Source: Paracoccaceae bacterium
GTDB taxonomy: Bacteria > Pseudomonadota > Alphaproteobacteria > Rhodobacterales > Rhodobacteraceae
DNA length: 42,925 bases
Assembly: GCA_029244725.1 (NCBI GenBank)
Contig: JAQWQJ010000012.1
Span: forward strand, 1-42,925
Direction of reading: 5' to 3'
Shown here: in pieces, positions 1 through 11,292 of the stretch
Layout: the number at the start of each line of letters is the position of its first letter
Position numbering within the stretch: the first letter of the stretch is position 1
Notes under the pieces: generated by a model
The model's input: only the letters and a program-made list of their open reading frames with translations
Databases searched by the model: none
Told to the model about the DNA's origin: nothing
Made by a program: the position numbers and the translations under genes

Positions 1-141
1 CAACGGTGTTCCAAAGGCCCAATTTGGACTATATTTGAAGGAATGTGAGTGGCGTTTTAACAACAGTGACCCGTCAGTGCAATTATCACAGCTAAGACAA
101 TGGGTTAAGAAGTATTTGAACTAGTTATCTGGGTCAGCCCC
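1..141 (+). mobile_element. IS1595-type insertion sequence, 3' end fragment (left window edge)
   Basis: This is the 3' end of an insertion sequence whose main body lies outside the window. It holds the last 40 codons of a transposase and 17 bases after the stop. The terminal repeat ends in a run of C at about 141. Bases 5-141 recur exactly, in inverted orientation, at 42789-42925. The match stops at GGGTCAGCCCC in both copies and the flanking bases then differ, which fixes the element end. Assignment to IS1595 rests on the transposase C-terminus and is family recall, not a search. Confidence 0.8.
2..124 (+). CDS. IS1595 family transposase, C-terminal fragment
   Basis: An open frame enters from the left edge and stops at TAG 122-124, giving 40 residues. 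The segment YLKECEWRFN at about residues 11-20 of the fragment resembles the end of ISXO2-like DDE transposases (IS1595 family). The catalytic residues would lie upstream, outside the window, so activity cannot be judged. The same 39 residues are encoded at the right edge. The gene points toward queC and could send transcription into the que operon. Confidence 0.7.
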   Translation, partial: NGVPKAQFGLYLKECEWRFNNSDPSVQLSQLRQWVKKYLN

Positions 142-207
142 CCTGATTATTTATCTACAGGCGAAACTGTTTCCTGCCAAACCCGCAAATGCAATTTGCA
201 GCACCTC

Positions 208-236
208 TTGCCAGAAATCGCTTACTTGGCTAAATA
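208..236 (+). promoter_or_regulatory. Candidate sigma-70 promoter of the que operon
   Basis: TTGCCA (208-213) and TAAATA (231-236) are separated by 17 bases. The predicted transcript start is near 243, about 38 bases before the queC ATG. The site lies downstream of the IS end, so the operon keeps its own promoter. The 142-280 spacer also has short hairpins (CAGG/CCTG and TGCAA/TTGCA). No preQ1 riboswitch is recognisable. Inference from sequence only. Confidence 0.45.
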
Positions 237-280
237 CGGCCGACCGGTCGCAGCCTACCCGGACAAAACAAGGACTAGAT

Positions 281-982
281 ATGAAGACCATCGTAATCTG
301 CTCAGGCGGACTTGATTCCGTTTCGCTTGCCCACGTCGTGGCGCAAGAAGGAAACCTACATTCGCTGCTCAGCTTCGATTATGGCCAGCGCCATGTGAAG
401 GAAGTTGAATACGCGGCCGCGGCCGCCAAACGGCTAGGCGTGCCCCATCAGATTATCGATATGCGCAACATCGGCGCGGGCCTTTCAGGTTCGGCTTTGA
501 CTGACGACGTGGACGTACCGGACGGGCATTATGCCGAAGAAACCATGAAGGTCACTGTCGTACCCAACCGAAATGCCATCATGCTGTCGATTGGCTTTGG
601 TTTTGCAGCAGCACAAAACGCAGACGCAGTTGCAGTGGCCGTTCATGGCGGCGATCACTTCATTTACCCCGACTGCCGTCCAGGCTTCATCAATGCCTTT
701 CAAGCCATGCAAACCGAGGCCTTAGACGGCTATGCTAGCGTCAAGCTTCTTGCACCATTTGTGAACGGCTCAAAGGGCGACATAGTCACAGCAGGTCATG
801 CGGCTGGCACCCCATTCGCTGAAACCTGGTCTTGCTACAAAGGCGAAGACATCCAATGCGGTCGTTGTGGCACGTGCGTTGAGCGACGTGAAGCATTTCA
901 CGAGGCGGGCGTGAAAGACCCAACAGAATATGCCGACCCAGATTATTGGCTAGAGGCAATAGCGAAAGCAGAAACGAAATAA
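281..982 (+). CDS. queC: 7-cyano-7-deazaguanine synthase QueC
   Basis: QueC converts 7-carboxy-7-deazaguanine, ATP and ammonia to preQ0 in the cytosol, the third dedicated step of queuosine synthesis. The 233-residue protein is full length. It opens with the PP-loop SGGLDS (residues 8-13) that binds ATP. Four cysteines near the C-terminus (185, 193, 196, 199) match the zinc site of the family. The ATG is preceded by AAGGA at good spacing. Its TAA overlaps the ATG of queD by one base. It is the first gene of queC-queD-queE-queF, all on one strand with overlaps or a 15-base gap, so one transcript is likely. Confidence 0.97.
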   Translation: MKTIVICSGGLDSVSLAHVVAQEGNLHSLLSFDYGQRHVKEVEYAAAAAKRLGVPHQIIDMRNIGAGLSGSALTDDVDVPDGHYAEETMKVTVVPNRNAIMLSIGFGFAAAQNADAVAVAVHGGDHFIYPDCRPGFINAFQAMQTEALDGYASVKLLAPFVNGSKGDIVTAGHAAGTPFAETWSCYKGEDIQCGRCGTCVERREAFHEAGVKDPTEYADPDYWLEAIAKAETK

Positions 983-1338
983 TGTATCGCATCACCAAAG
1001 AAATCCATTTCTCGGCCTCGCATCAATTGTCGGGCTTGCCAGAAAACCACCAATGCGCTCGCCTTCACGGGCACAATTACATTGTGATGGTCGAACTCTG
1101 CTCAGACACGCTGAATGAATACGGCTTCGTGCGCGACTATACCGAGCTTAAACCGCTCAAAACATATATCGACGACAGGTTAGATCATCGTCACCTTAAT
1201 GATGTTTTCGGCTATGATCTCGTGACGGCAGAATACCTTGCAAAACACTTCTACGATTGGTGTGTAGCCAAATGGCCAGAAACCACCGCCGTCAAAGTCA
1301 GCGAAACCCCGAAAACATGGGCCGAATACCGACCATGA
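982..1338 (+). CDS. queD: 6-carboxytetrahydropterin synthase QueD
   Basis: QueD turns dihydroneopterin triphosphate into 6-carboxy-5,6,7,8-tetrahydropterin, the first dedicated step after GTP cyclohydrolase. The 118 residues have the T-fold pattern: zinc-ligand histidines H14, H29 and H31 (in LHGH), the likely catalytic Cys25, a LDHRHLND segment at 68-75 and an ETP at 108-110. I chose ATG 982 because it overlaps the queC stop (TAATG) and matches the family N-terminus; a longer frame from 946 lies inside queC. Its stop overlaps the queE start as ATGA. Length is normal. Confidence 0.95.
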   Translation: MYRITKEIHFSASHQLSGLPENHQCARLHGHNYIVMVELCSDTLNEYGFVRDYTELKPLKTYIDDRLDHRHLNDVFGYDLVTAEYLAKHFYDWCVAKWPETTAVKVSETPKTWAEYRP

Positions 1339-2063
1339 CGGACGACCGCGACATACGCATTTCCGAGATTTTCGGCCCCACGATCCAAGGCGAAGGCGCG
1401 CTGATTGGGGAACCCACGATCTTTGTGCGCACAGGTGGCTGCGACTATCGCTGTGTTTGGTGTGACACGATGCACGCGGTCGACAGCGCTTATCGCCACA
1501 CATGGACACCCATGACGACCGAGGCCGTCTGGGCCGATGTTGAACACCTCTCAAACGCTACCCCGTGTACGGTCTCGCTATCTGGCGGCAACCCTGCGAT
1601 CCAACCCTTTGGCGACTTGATCGACCTTGGCCACTCCAAGGGCTACAAATTCGCGCTGGAAACTCAAGGTTCGGTCACAGCTGACTGGTTCAGAAAACTC
1701 GACACGCTAGTCCTCAGCCCAAAGCCCCCCTCATCTGAGATGACCGTTGATTGGGCCATTTTCGATCAATGCGTCAAAGCTGCTGGCGATACCCACACCG
1801 TCCTTAAAATCGTCATTTTCGACGACACCGATTACGATTGGGCCAAAGAGGTCGCGTCAAAATACCCTGACCTACCGCTGTACATTCAACCCGGCAACCA
1901 CACGCCTCCGCCTGCCGATGATGACACGTTCGAGGTCGACATGGATGGCATCATGGACCGCATGCACTGGCTGGTCGACAAATCCATGGCGGACAACTGG
2001 TTCCGCCCCCGCATCCTCCCGCAGCTTCACGTTCTCCTCTGGGGCAACAAGCGCGGTGTCTGA
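1335..2063 (+). CDS. queE: 7-carboxy-7-deazaguanine synthase QueE (radical SAM)
   Basis: QueE is the radical SAM enzyme that contracts the pterin ring of the QueD product to 7-carboxy-7-deazaguanine. The CxxxCxxC cluster motif is at Cys36, Cys40 and Cys43, in the [10 protein letters not shown] context typical of QueE. The N-terminal [11 protein letters not shown] is the family start signature. At 242 residues it is normal length. The ATG at 1335 overlaps the queD stop by four bases, which selects it over the longer frame from 1257 that lies inside queD. The C-terminus ([10 protein letters not shown]) is also typical. Confidence 0.95.
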   Translation: MTDDRDIRISEIFGPTIQGEGALIGEPTIFVRTGGCDYRCVWCDTMHAVDSAYRHTWTPMTTEAVWADVEHLSNATPCTVSLSGGNPAIQPFGDLIDLGHSKGYKFALETQGSVTADWFRKLDTLVLSPKPPSSEMTVDWAIFDQCVKAAGDTHTVLKIVIFDDTDYDWAKEVASKYPDLPLYIQPGNHTPPPADDDTFEVDMDGIMDRMHWLVDKSMADNWFRPRILPQLHVLLWGNKRGV

Positions 2064-2078
2064 CGAAAGGACAATTAC

Positions 2079-2546
2079 ATGAGTGACAATTCTATCTACG
2101 CCGACCTGCAACAGCTCGGCGGCGCGACCGTTCAACCCCAATCGCCGGAAGAGGCCGTTCTTGAACGCGTCCAAAACCCTCAACAAGACGTGGAATACAA
2201 TATCCGTTTCACAGCACCCGAGTTTACATCGCTTTGCCCCATGACCGGCCAACCGGATTTCGCGCATCTGGTGATAGACTATTTGCCAGGTGAATTTCTC
2301 GTGGAAAGTAAATCACTAAAACTGTTCCTGACCAGCTTTCGCAACCACGGCGCGTTCCACGAAGACTGCACGGTTTCGATCGCCCGCAGATTGGCTGATT
2401 TCCTAGACCCGAAATGGCTACGCATTGGAGGCTACTGGTACCCGCGAGGAGGCATCCCCATCGACGTCTTCTACCAAACCGGTGAAATGCCAGAAGGTGT
2501 GTGGATCCCAGACCAAGGCGTGCCCCCCTATCGTGGTCGTGGCTAA
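2079..2546 (+). CDS. queF: NADPH-dependent 7-cyano-7-deazaguanine reductase QueF
   Basis: QueF reduces the nitrile of preQ0 to the aminomethyl group of preQ1, the base that Tgt inserts into tRNA. At 155 residues it is the short, unimodular QueF type. Cys53 (in [12 protein letters not shown]) is the nucleophile that forms the thioimide; Asp60 follows at the expected distance. The QueF motif ESKSLK is at about 76-81. AAAGGA precedes the ATG. It lies 15 bases after queE and closes the operon. folE, tgt and queA are not in the window. Confidence 0.96.
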   Translation: MSDNSIYADLQQLGGATVQPQSPEEAVLERVQNPQQDVEYNIRFTAPEFTSLCPMTGQPDFAHLVIDYLPGEFLVESKSLKLFLTSFRNHGAFHEDCTVSIARRLADFLDPKWLRIGGYWYPRGGIPIDVFYQTGEMPEGVWIPDQGVPPYRGRG

Positions 2547-2562
2547 CTTTCGAGACTTCCGC

Positions 2563-2599
2563 CTCGAGCCTGTGGCACGAGTATTTTGGCAAAGATAAA
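2563..2599 (+). repeat. Hairpin plus GTATTTTTGGCAAGATAAA element, copy 1
   Basis: A short stem (CTCG...CGAG) is followed by GTATTTTGGCAAAGATAAA at 2581-2599. The same arrangement occurs at 11251-11292 and 16840-16870. This copy sits between queF (+) and the convergent DUF6314 gene, where it could act as a weak terminator of the que operon. See the finding on the family. Confidence 0.6.
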
Positions 2600-2600
2600 A

Positions 2601-2999
2601 TCAGCGGCGATAGTTCGAAACCATCTCATAGTCCTTGCGCGGTCCCTTCACGGCCCAGCGTGAGGACCATTCTGGCCACTCGCCAAACTCATACGTAACA
2701 TTATACTGATCTGGATCGCACCAATGTGCCGCCTCAGCACTTTGATCGATGTGATGGAATGCCCGACGATCTTCGAATTGCACCTCGATCCCTTTATCGG
2801 CAACCCGCCATAGGTAGCAGCGCTCGGCCTGCATTGACGCCGCGCCAAGCTTTAAAATTCCGCGTTCGATGTAACGTAAGCCAAGCTCGTCCCGCTTAAA
2901 TTCCGCCAAACCTTCGAAGTTACCTGACTGTCCAATCAACGCGTCTTTGATCCATCGTGAGACTTGCCAACTACCTTCAAAATCCCAAAGTTCTGGCAA
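2601..2999 (-). CDS. DUF6314 family protein
   Basis: This protein of about 132 residues is recognised as DUF6314 by its opening WDFEGSW and the aromatic-rich middle and end. The function is unknown; the family looks like a small beta-barrel, lipocalin-like fold (inference). The open frame runs to a TTG at 3056, but its first 19 residues are basic and unlike the family. I prefer the TTG at 2997-2999, which has GGAG seven bases upstream and begins just before the conserved domain. No in-frame ATG is near. It is convergent with queF, and a small secreted protein lies upstream on the same strand. Confidence 0.75.
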   Translation of the reverse strand: MPELWDFEGSWQVSRWIKDALIGQSGNFEGLAEFKRDELGLRYIERGILKLGAASMQAERCYLWRVADKGIEVQFEDRRAFHHIDQSAEAAHWCDPDQYNVTYEFGEWPEWSSRWAVKGPRKDYEMVSNYRR

Positions 3000-3103
3000 T
3001 GTTAAGCTCCGTTTCTTTTTGACCGGTAGATACCAGAGAGGCGAATTTCTGGGCAAGATTAAAACAGGATAAAAGGGTCCCTAATCAACAAAATTGCCTA
3101 TGG

Positions 3104-3409
3104 TTACATCGTCATTTGAACCAATAAACGCACATCTTTTCCGTCAGTTTCCATAACGTAGCATGCCCACCCGCCATTGGGTGGCCATATGCTGCAATAG
3201 CTATCACCCTCAACACGCCAATAGCCCCAGCTGTCTGTGCCGGCGTTGTACAAAGTTCGCCCCGAAGCCCTAAATTCCTGCCAAGCCTCGCCATAGTCCA
3301 ACTTTTTTTCAGTCAAAGCCTCAGCTATCTCAAAGCCTCTCATCAATTGCCAGTCATCTGCCATGACTGGTCCTGCAAAAATCATCAAAATAAGGGCAAT
3401 CCGTCTCAC
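3104..3409 (-). CDS. Small secreted hypothetical protein
   Basis: 101 residues with a GTG start supported by AGGAG at good spacing. Residues 1-17 form a signal peptide (basic MRR, hydrophobic core, cleavage after VMA), so the product is probably periplasmic. The mature part has EFRASGRTLYNAGTDSWGYW, a WPP(N)GGWACY segment and two cysteines that could form a disulfide. I recognise the type as a conserved hypothetical of Rhodobacteraceae but know no function. It lies just upstream of the DUF6314 gene and is divergent from purB, with about 80 bases between the starts. Confidence 0.7.
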   Translation of the reverse strand: MRRIALILMIFAGPVMADDWQLMRGFEIAEALTEKKLDYGEAWQEFRASGRTLYNAGTDSWGYWRVEGDSYCSIWPPNGGWACYVMETDGKDVRLLVQMTM

Positions 3410-3488
3410 CTTGGCTCTCCTAACTTGAGGTTCCTATCTCATCAGTTTAAACCGCCGACGACTCCAAACAAATACAAAAGGCCGTCAT

Positions 3489-4793
3489 ATGATCCCTCGC
3501 TATTCCCGTCCCGAAATGGTTGCTATTTGGTCGCCTGAGACCAAGTTTAAAATCTGGTACGAGATCGAGGCCCATGCTTGCGACGCGATGGCTAAACTTG
3601 GCGTGATCCCTCAGGAAAACGCAGATGCGGTTTGGAAAGCCAAAGACGTTGAATTCGACGTTGCCCGCATTGATGAAATCGAAGCAGTAACCAAACACGA
3701 CGTCATCGCATTCCTCACACACCTAGCCGAGCACGTCGGAAGCGACGAGGCCCGCTTTGTGCATCAGGGCATGACATCTTCTGATGTTTTGGACACCTGC
3801 TTGAACGTCCAGTTGGTTCGTGCAGCCGACATTCTGATCGAAGATTTGCACAAACTGCTTGCGGCGCTGAAAACCCGTGCGATTGAGCATAAAAACACTG
3901 TTCGCGTTGGTCGCAGTCACGGCATCCACGCAGAGCCCACAACTATGGGTCTAACCTTCGCGCGTTTTTACGCCGAAATGGATCGCAACCTATCGCGTTT
4001 GCGTGACGCCCGAGCAGAAATCGCAACGGGCGCAATTTCAGGCGCCGTGGGCACGTTCGCCAATATCGACCCTGCCGTTGAAGAGCATGTGTGCGATCAA
4101 CTCGGCCTTGTCCCAGAGCCGATTAGCACTCAGGTCATTCCACGCGACCGCCACGCGATGTTCTTTGCCACGTTGGGCGTTGTAGCCAGCAGCATTGAAA
4201 ACGTTGCGATTGAGATCCGCCATATGCAGCGTACTGAGGTGCTTGAGGGCGCGGAGTTTTTCTCAATGGGTCAAAAAGGCTCATCCGCGATGCCGCACAA
4301 AAAGAACCCTGTTCTAACTGAAAACCTGACCGGCCTCGCCCGTCTTGTTCGCATGTCAGTAATCCCGGCGATGGAGAACGTCGCCCTCTGGCATGAGCGT
4401 GACATAAGCCACAGTTCGGTTGAACGTGCTATTGGACCAGATTCATGCATCACACTGGACTTTGCACTTGCTCGCCTGACCGGTGTGATCGAAAAAATGT
4501 TGATCTTTCCGGATAACATGCTGGACAATATGAATAAATTCCCAGGCCTCGTGATGTCACAACGCGTCCTTTTGGCCCTGACCCAGGCCGGTGTTAGCCG
4601 AGAGAACGCCTATTCAATGGTCCAACGCAACGCTTTACAAGTTTGGGAAGAGCGTTTGGATTTCCGCGAACTTCTACTGGCAGATTCTGAAGTTGTGGCT
4701 GCACTTGGCGTTGATGGGATCAATGAGAAGTTCGATATGGACTACCACACAAAACACGTCGACACGATTTTCGCGCGTGTTTTTGGTGAGTAG
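3489..4793 (+). CDS. purB: Adenylosuccinate lyase PurB
   Basis: PurB cleaves fumarate from SAICAR and from adenylosuccinate, two steps of purine synthesis; it is a cytosolic homotetramer. The fumarase/aspartase-superfamily signature SSAMPHKKNP is at residues 265-274, on the mobile catalytic loop. TSSD (96-99) and SHGIH (143-147) supply other active-site residues. The 434 residues are full length. ATG 3489 has AAAGG upstream. It starts a + strand block that continues to 7317, but an 88-base gap separates it from the next gene. Confidence 0.97.
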   Translation: MIPRYSRPEMVAIWSPETKFKIWYEIEAHACDAMAKLGVIPQENADAVWKAKDVEFDVARIDEIEAVTKHDVIAFLTHLAEHVGSDEARFVHQGMTSSDVLDTCLNVQLVRAADILIEDLHKLLAALKTRAIEHKNTVRVGRSHGIHAEPTTMGLTFARFYAEMDRNLSRLRDARAEIATGAISGAVGTFANIDPAVEEHVCDQLGLVPEPISTQVIPRDRHAMFFATLGVVASSIENVAIEIRHMQRTEVLEGAEFFSMGQKGSSAMPHKKNPVLTENLTGLARLVRMSVIPAMENVALWHERDISHSSVERAIGPDSCITLDFALARLTGVIEKMLIFPDNMLDNMNKFPGLVMSQRVLLALTQAGVSRENAYSMVQRNALQVWEERLDFRELLLADSEVVAALGVDGINEKFDMDYHTKHVDTIFARVFGE

Positions 4794-4881
4794 CAGAGCT
4801 TGAAGCCAAGCAAGTAACGCGCAAACACGGCTAAAAGGCCATTTTTATATGTATTTTGACCCAGAATTGTAGGGAACTAAT

Positions 4882-5519
4882 ATGGACTCCAAATTAGAAA
4901 TCGCTTTGCTTGGTGCCACGGGTCAAGTCGGAAAACTGTATCTGAAACGTGTTTTGGATGCTGGCCACACTGTAAGGGCTTTGGTGCGCGATCCTTCTAA
5001 GATTGAGCCACACGAAAATCTTACAGTCCTTCAGGGCGATGCAACCATTGCCGACGACGTGTCCTCACTGGTCGAGGGCGCGGATCTGGTGGTAAGCTGC
5101 GTTGGCGGGTCAAAGGGCGTGTACGTCATGGAAGCGACTGCAAAAAATGTATTGGCTGCAGTGCGTGGTCAAGATGCGCCGCCAAAGGCAATTTTATCTC
5201 GAGCCTTGGATGCAATGGCACGTCATTTTTAATCAAAGTTCTGTCTATCCTAATGGGAGGGCTGAAGACCTTTGCGGATTATGACAACGCTGATCGCTTG
5301 ATTGCTTCGGAAACTGCGTTTCCTATCGTTTTAGTCCGTCCAACCGGCCTGAATGATGAACCTGCCAAAGACGCATATTCGGCACTGCGGAAAAACATAA
5401 CCTTTGCTCCGCTACTTCCTAGGGCTGATCTTGCAAAATTTCTCTTTGATGCCAGCTTTCAGGACACTTGGGATGGACCCCAGGGCGTACAGTTGGCTGG
5501 CGTAAAATCGGGCAAGTAG
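4882..5519 (+). pseudogene. NAD(P)-binding (NmrA/SDR-like) protein, frameshifted
   Basis: Two frames together encode one protein of about 212 residues. The first (4882-5232) carries the Rossmann motif GATGQVG at residues 11-17 and the start of the fold. After the T run at 5192-5195 the homologous reading moves to another frame, where ISSLGCNGTSFLIK joins without a stop to the piece that ends at 5519 (FADYDNADRLI, then VRPTGL). One T missing from a run of five explains both. In the first frame, translation ends at 5232 after an unrelated tail. The family is an atypical SDR, NmrA-like oxidoreductase or epimerase with unknown substrate. A sequencing or assembly error is an equal possibility, in which case the gene is intact. 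Confidence 0.85.
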
Positions 5520-5551
5520 ACAGCCTATCTTCGCATCTCTATAGCGGTCGT

Positions 5552-6421
5552 ATGTCGGAACAACGTTTCTCAGATTACAGTCTTGCCGTTGTCTTGATGC
5601 TTTCAGGTATTTTCTGCTTTGCGTTGATGGACGCTGGCGCAAAGTATCTTACCGGATCTATTGGCGTATTAATGGCGCTTTGGGCCCGCTACGCTGGTCA
5701 AACCTTTATTGTCATAACTTTGGTCTCACGACGAAAAGGCGTTTGGCGGGCACGTCATCCGTATCTGCAAATCGTGCGGTCAGTTCTGCTTTTGTCTGCC
5801 ACGGGTTTCTTCTTTTCCGCAATCCACGCACTTGGCATCCCGACGGCCACTGCCCTGATGGAAGTGAACCCCGTACTCATCACACTAGGAGGAGCGCTGT
5901 TTCTAAAAGAACTCCTTGGCCCGCAGAGGTTTATCGGGATAGCGATTTCGTTGGTTGGGGCACTGATTATTATTCGGCCAGGATTTCAAGAATTTAAAAT
6001 CGGCATGCTCTATCCGATAGCAGCGGCAATTTGTTATGCGGGCTACTCTTTAGTCACGCGCTTCGTTGGCCAAAATGAGGACGTTTGGACGTCTCTTCTT
6101 TACACAGGATTGGTCGGCGGGGTCTTAACCACGTTGGCTTTACCTTTCTTTTGGGTAACACCGACACCAACCGAAATCGCAGTTATGATCGCAATCGCTT
6201 GCATCGGAACAACTGGCCAGCTGTTCATTATCCGCTCATTATCAAATGCTGAAGCTGGCGCCGTTGCACCTTTCGCCTATGCGGGTTTGATCTATGCCAC
6301 ATTCCTATCAATCGTTATCTATGGCGAATATCCTGATAATTGGACAATCGTTGGCTCTATTGTGATTGCGTTGGCTGGCATTTATGTCTGGCATCGAGAA
6401 AACAAAGCAAAGCAAAATTAG
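5552..6421 (+). CDS. DMT family (EamA) transporter
   Basis: 289 residues with about ten hydrophobic segments in two halves, the drug/metabolite transporter EamA arrangement, in the inner membrane. Substrate unknown. I chose ATG 5552 (MSEQRFSDYS) because the first membrane helix follows at once; the longer frame from 5468 lies inside the preceding gene. The ribosome site is weak. A motif near PTATALMEVNPVL and the ILKELLGPQR-like loop before the fifth helix are typical of the family. It is 32 bases after the frameshifted gene and 14 bases before the acyltransferase, so these may share a transcript. Confidence 0.88.
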   Translation: MSEQRFSDYSLAVVLMLSGIFCFALMDAGAKYLTGSIGVLMALWARYAGQTFIVITLVSRRKGVWRARHPYLQIVRSVLLLSATGFFFSAIHALGIPTATALMEVNPVLITLGGALFLKELLGPQRFIGIAISLVGALIIIRPGFQEFKIGMLYPIAAAICYAGYSLVTRFVGQNEDVWTSLLYTGLVGGVLTTLALPFFWVTPTPTEIAVMIAIACIGTTGQLFIIRSLSNAEAGAVAPFAYAGLIYATFLSIVIYGEYPDNWTIVGSIVIALAGIYVWHRENKAKQN

Positions 6422-6435
6422 GCGAATTCATAAGC

Positions 6436-7317
6436 ATGTCCAACAGACGCAAACGCCTTGAAACCGTCGGGGATTATCTGTCGAACTTTGTGTTTATCGG
6501 CCTGATCCGTGGTGCATTGTTTTTGCCCTATGAAACACGTGTTCAGCTTATGGGGCGCATAGTTGACCGTTTCATCTCTCCGTTGGCGGGCTGGCCAAAG
6601 CGTATACGAAACAACCTTAACTACGTGATGCCAGAGCTTAGTGCCTCTGAAGTTAAAGACTTAACCCACGGCGTTGCGACGACTGTAGGCCGAATGATTA
6701 TCGAAATGTATTCAGGAAAAGAATACTTTGATCGCATGTACGACGCCGAAATTTCTGGTGATGGGCTTGAACCAATGCTTGAGGCGCACAGGTCTGGTCG
6801 CCCGCTTATTCTAGTGACGGGTCACTACGCAAATTACGTCGCCATTGGTCCAACGCTTCAGAAACTTGGGATAACTATTGGTGTTCTTTATCGCCCGATG
6901 GAAAACCGTTTTTTCGACAAACATTACGTTGACGCGATCAGCTACTTTTCAGACCAACAATTCCCTCAAACCAAACAGGGTGTTGTCAAAATGGTCCGCC
7001 ATATTCGCAAGGGTGGCGTTATGGGTATTCTAACGGATGTCCACGCCCCAGAGGGTGCGCGCACCACGTTCATGGGCAAACCAGCGGCAACGTCCACGGT
7101 CATTTCTGATCTTGCGATCAAGCACAACGCGCTTCTTGTGCCTATCTACGGAGTCCGTCAGCCGAACGGCATCGATTTCAAAGTTGAAGTGCATAAACCA
7201 ATTGAGCTTTCGGACTCACTTAATATGACCCAGCAAATCAATGACGATCTTGAGGCTATGGTGCGTCGCCATCCAGAACAGTGGTTCTGGGTGCACAAGC
7301 GTTGGAAGCTTGATTAG
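6436..7317 (+). CDS. LpxL/HtrB-like lysophospholipid/lauroyl acyltransferase, altered catalytic motif
   Basis: 293 residues of the LpxL/HtrB family, which transfers acyl groups to lipid A precursors or other lipids at the inner membrane. The N-terminal hydrophobic segment (about 17-30), the LYRPMENRFFDKHY segment and the WFWVHKRWK C-terminus are typical. The family uses an HX4(D/E) dyad; here the motif is HYANYV, with His130 present and Val135 at the acid position (codon GTC, one change from GAC). Activity is therefore doubtful unless another residue serves. ATG 6436 is chosen by homology over a frame starting at 6340 inside the transporter gene. Its stop interlocks with that of the convergent DUF1223 gene. 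Confidence 0.85.
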   Translation: MSNRRKRLETVGDYLSNFVFIGLIRGALFLPYETRVQLMGRIVDRFISPLAGWPKRIRNNLNYVMPELSASEVKDLTHGVATTVGRMIIEMYSGKEYFDRMYDAEISGDGLEPMLEAHRSGRPLILVTGHYANYVAIGPTLQKLGITIGVLYRPMENRFFDKHYVDAISYFSDQQFPQTKQGVVKMVRHIRKGGVMGILTDVHAPEGARTTFMGKPAATSTVISDLAIKHNALLVPIYGVRQPNGIDFKVEVHKPIELSDSLNMTQQINDDLEAMVRRHPEQWFWVHKRWKLD

Positions 7318-8012
7318 TTAATTTGGCGCGCAGCCATGACCGGCCCAAATCCTTCGGCCTGAAGCATCACGACCATCGGCAACTCTGAGGTCAATGTCAC
7401 GTCCAACTTAAGATCCCGACGACCTTTCCATTGACCGACTGTACGCCAATCACTCACGATTTTCGTATAGGTACTCGTGTGACCTGCATTTTCTCCGCGC
7501 GTGATATTGACGGTGGATTCTTCAATATAATGGATGACATAGACATCCATCTTTTGTGTCGATCCCTCGGGACGTTCCGCAGATATCCTAAGGACGTCCC
7601 CGTTGCGCTCAATGTCTAAATTCACTGACGGCGCACGCTCTAATTGTTCATTCACAATTTGCAAAACACGTTCTTTATCGCTGCCAACCGCGTGTTCAAC
7701 TCCGTTGAATATCATCTGTGGCGTGTAGATCATCTTTTCACCCATGGCATGGGCGTAATATTTTTGGCGTCCAGTGTAGTCCGGTTTGGCGAAGACATCT
7801 TTCCATCCGATGTAGTCCCAATAATCAACGTGCCAAACTAGACCGATGATATCACCCGATGCGTCTAAGTCCTTAAACAGCGCCTCAGCAGGCGGGCAGC
7901 TTGAACAGCCTTGCGAAGTGAACAACTCGACAACAACCGGATTGTCGTCTGCAACCGCAACTGCAGTTTGCAGTCCAAACATTATCGCAAAACCAAAAGC
8001 CAAAAGGCGCAT
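7314..8012 (-). CDS. DUF1223 domain-containing secreted protein
   Basis: 232 residues with a signal peptide (1-20, cleavage near AVAVAD). The DUF1223 domain opens with VELFTSQGCSSCPPAE, holding a CxxC at Cys36 and Cys39 in a thioredoxin-like position. A periplasmic redox role is likely but unproven. The conserved WHVDYWDYIGWKD and YTPQMIFNG segments are family hallmarks. ATG 8012 is preceded by GGGA. It shares four bases, tail to tail, with the acyltransferase stop. It follows acnB on the same strand, but a terminator-like hairpin lies between them. Confidence 0.9.
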   Translation of the reverse strand: MRLLAFGFAIMFGLQTAVAVADDNPVVVELFTSQGCSSCPPAEALFKDLDASGDIIGLVWHVDYWDYIGWKDVFAKPDYTGRQKYYAHAMGEKMIYTPQMIFNGVEHAVGSDKERVLQIVNEQLERAPSVNLDIERNGDVLRISAERPEGSTQKMDVYVIHYIEESTVNITRGENAGHTSTYTKIVSDWRTVGQWKGRRDLKLDVTLTSELPMVVMLQAEGFGPVMAARQIN

Positions 8013-8120
8013 TCGTCACGTCCCTAAAAATTCGTTGGCCAACATCTAAAACACGAAGATTGAAACCTCCAATCAATGTTTCGCGAGACTGAGTGAAATA
8101 TTTCGAAAATGACGTGAAGA

Positions 8121-8159
8121 GAAACAGGGCCACGCTTTCAAATAGCGCGACCCCGTTTC
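8121..8159 (-). terminator. Probable acnB terminator hairpin
   Basis: GAAACAGGG (8121-8129) pairs with CCCCGTTTC (8151-8159), with extra CGC/GCG pairing inside. It lies 33 bases after the acnB stop. On the minus strand only a short T-rich stretch follows, so it may be Rho-assisted. Confidence 0.55.
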
Positions 8160-8192
8160 AAATTAGTCTAAGGCTTTCTTGGACTGCGTATT

Positions 8193-10982
<2,790 letters not shown>

Positions 10983-11222
10983 GACGATTCCTGCGTTTTG
11001 CTGTCAGAAAAGCCTAAAACCCGATTCCGCGATAATTGCTGAGTCGTCTTTCAAGGCTGTTGTATGCCGTCGTATACCAAGCGCATTTGAGTTGCAAGAT
11101 AGTCAAACGAAACTGCTTGACTGCCTTCTAATAAAACCAACTAAAATGTACCACTGCTTAAAGTAGGTCACTTTGATTATCCGCAGTTGGAATATTCACA
11201 TTAAAGCAAACCAAAAAGTTGC

Positions 11223-11237
11223 GGGGGCTCGACCCCC
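11223..11237 (-). terminator. GC hairpin, possible terminator of polA-isomerase operon
   Basis: GGGGG, loop CTCGA, CCCCC. It lies about 60 bases downstream of the isomerase stop on the minus strand. On that strand a T run follows after four bases, so it could end the polA transcript. Weakly supported. Confidence 0.4.
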
Positions 11238-11250
11238 TTACCTTTTAATT

Positions 11251-11292
11251 GAGGCGCAGCCTCAAACTCCGAGGTATTTTTGGCAAGATAAA
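11251..11292 (+). repeat. Hairpin plus GTATTTTTGGCAAGATAAA element, copy 2
   Basis: GAGGC-GCA-GCCTC (11251-11263) is followed at 11274-11292 by the exact 19-base core GTATTTTTGGCAAGATAAA, identical to the core at 16852-16870. The core points along +, opposite to the genes on both sides, so it is not simply their terminator. Confidence 0.7.

Noticed and set aside
142-280. preQ1 riboswitch in front of queC
   Set aside because: Small hairpins exist, but no conserved preQ1-I, II or III pattern is recognisable; the region reads as a promoter with a leader of about 38 bases.
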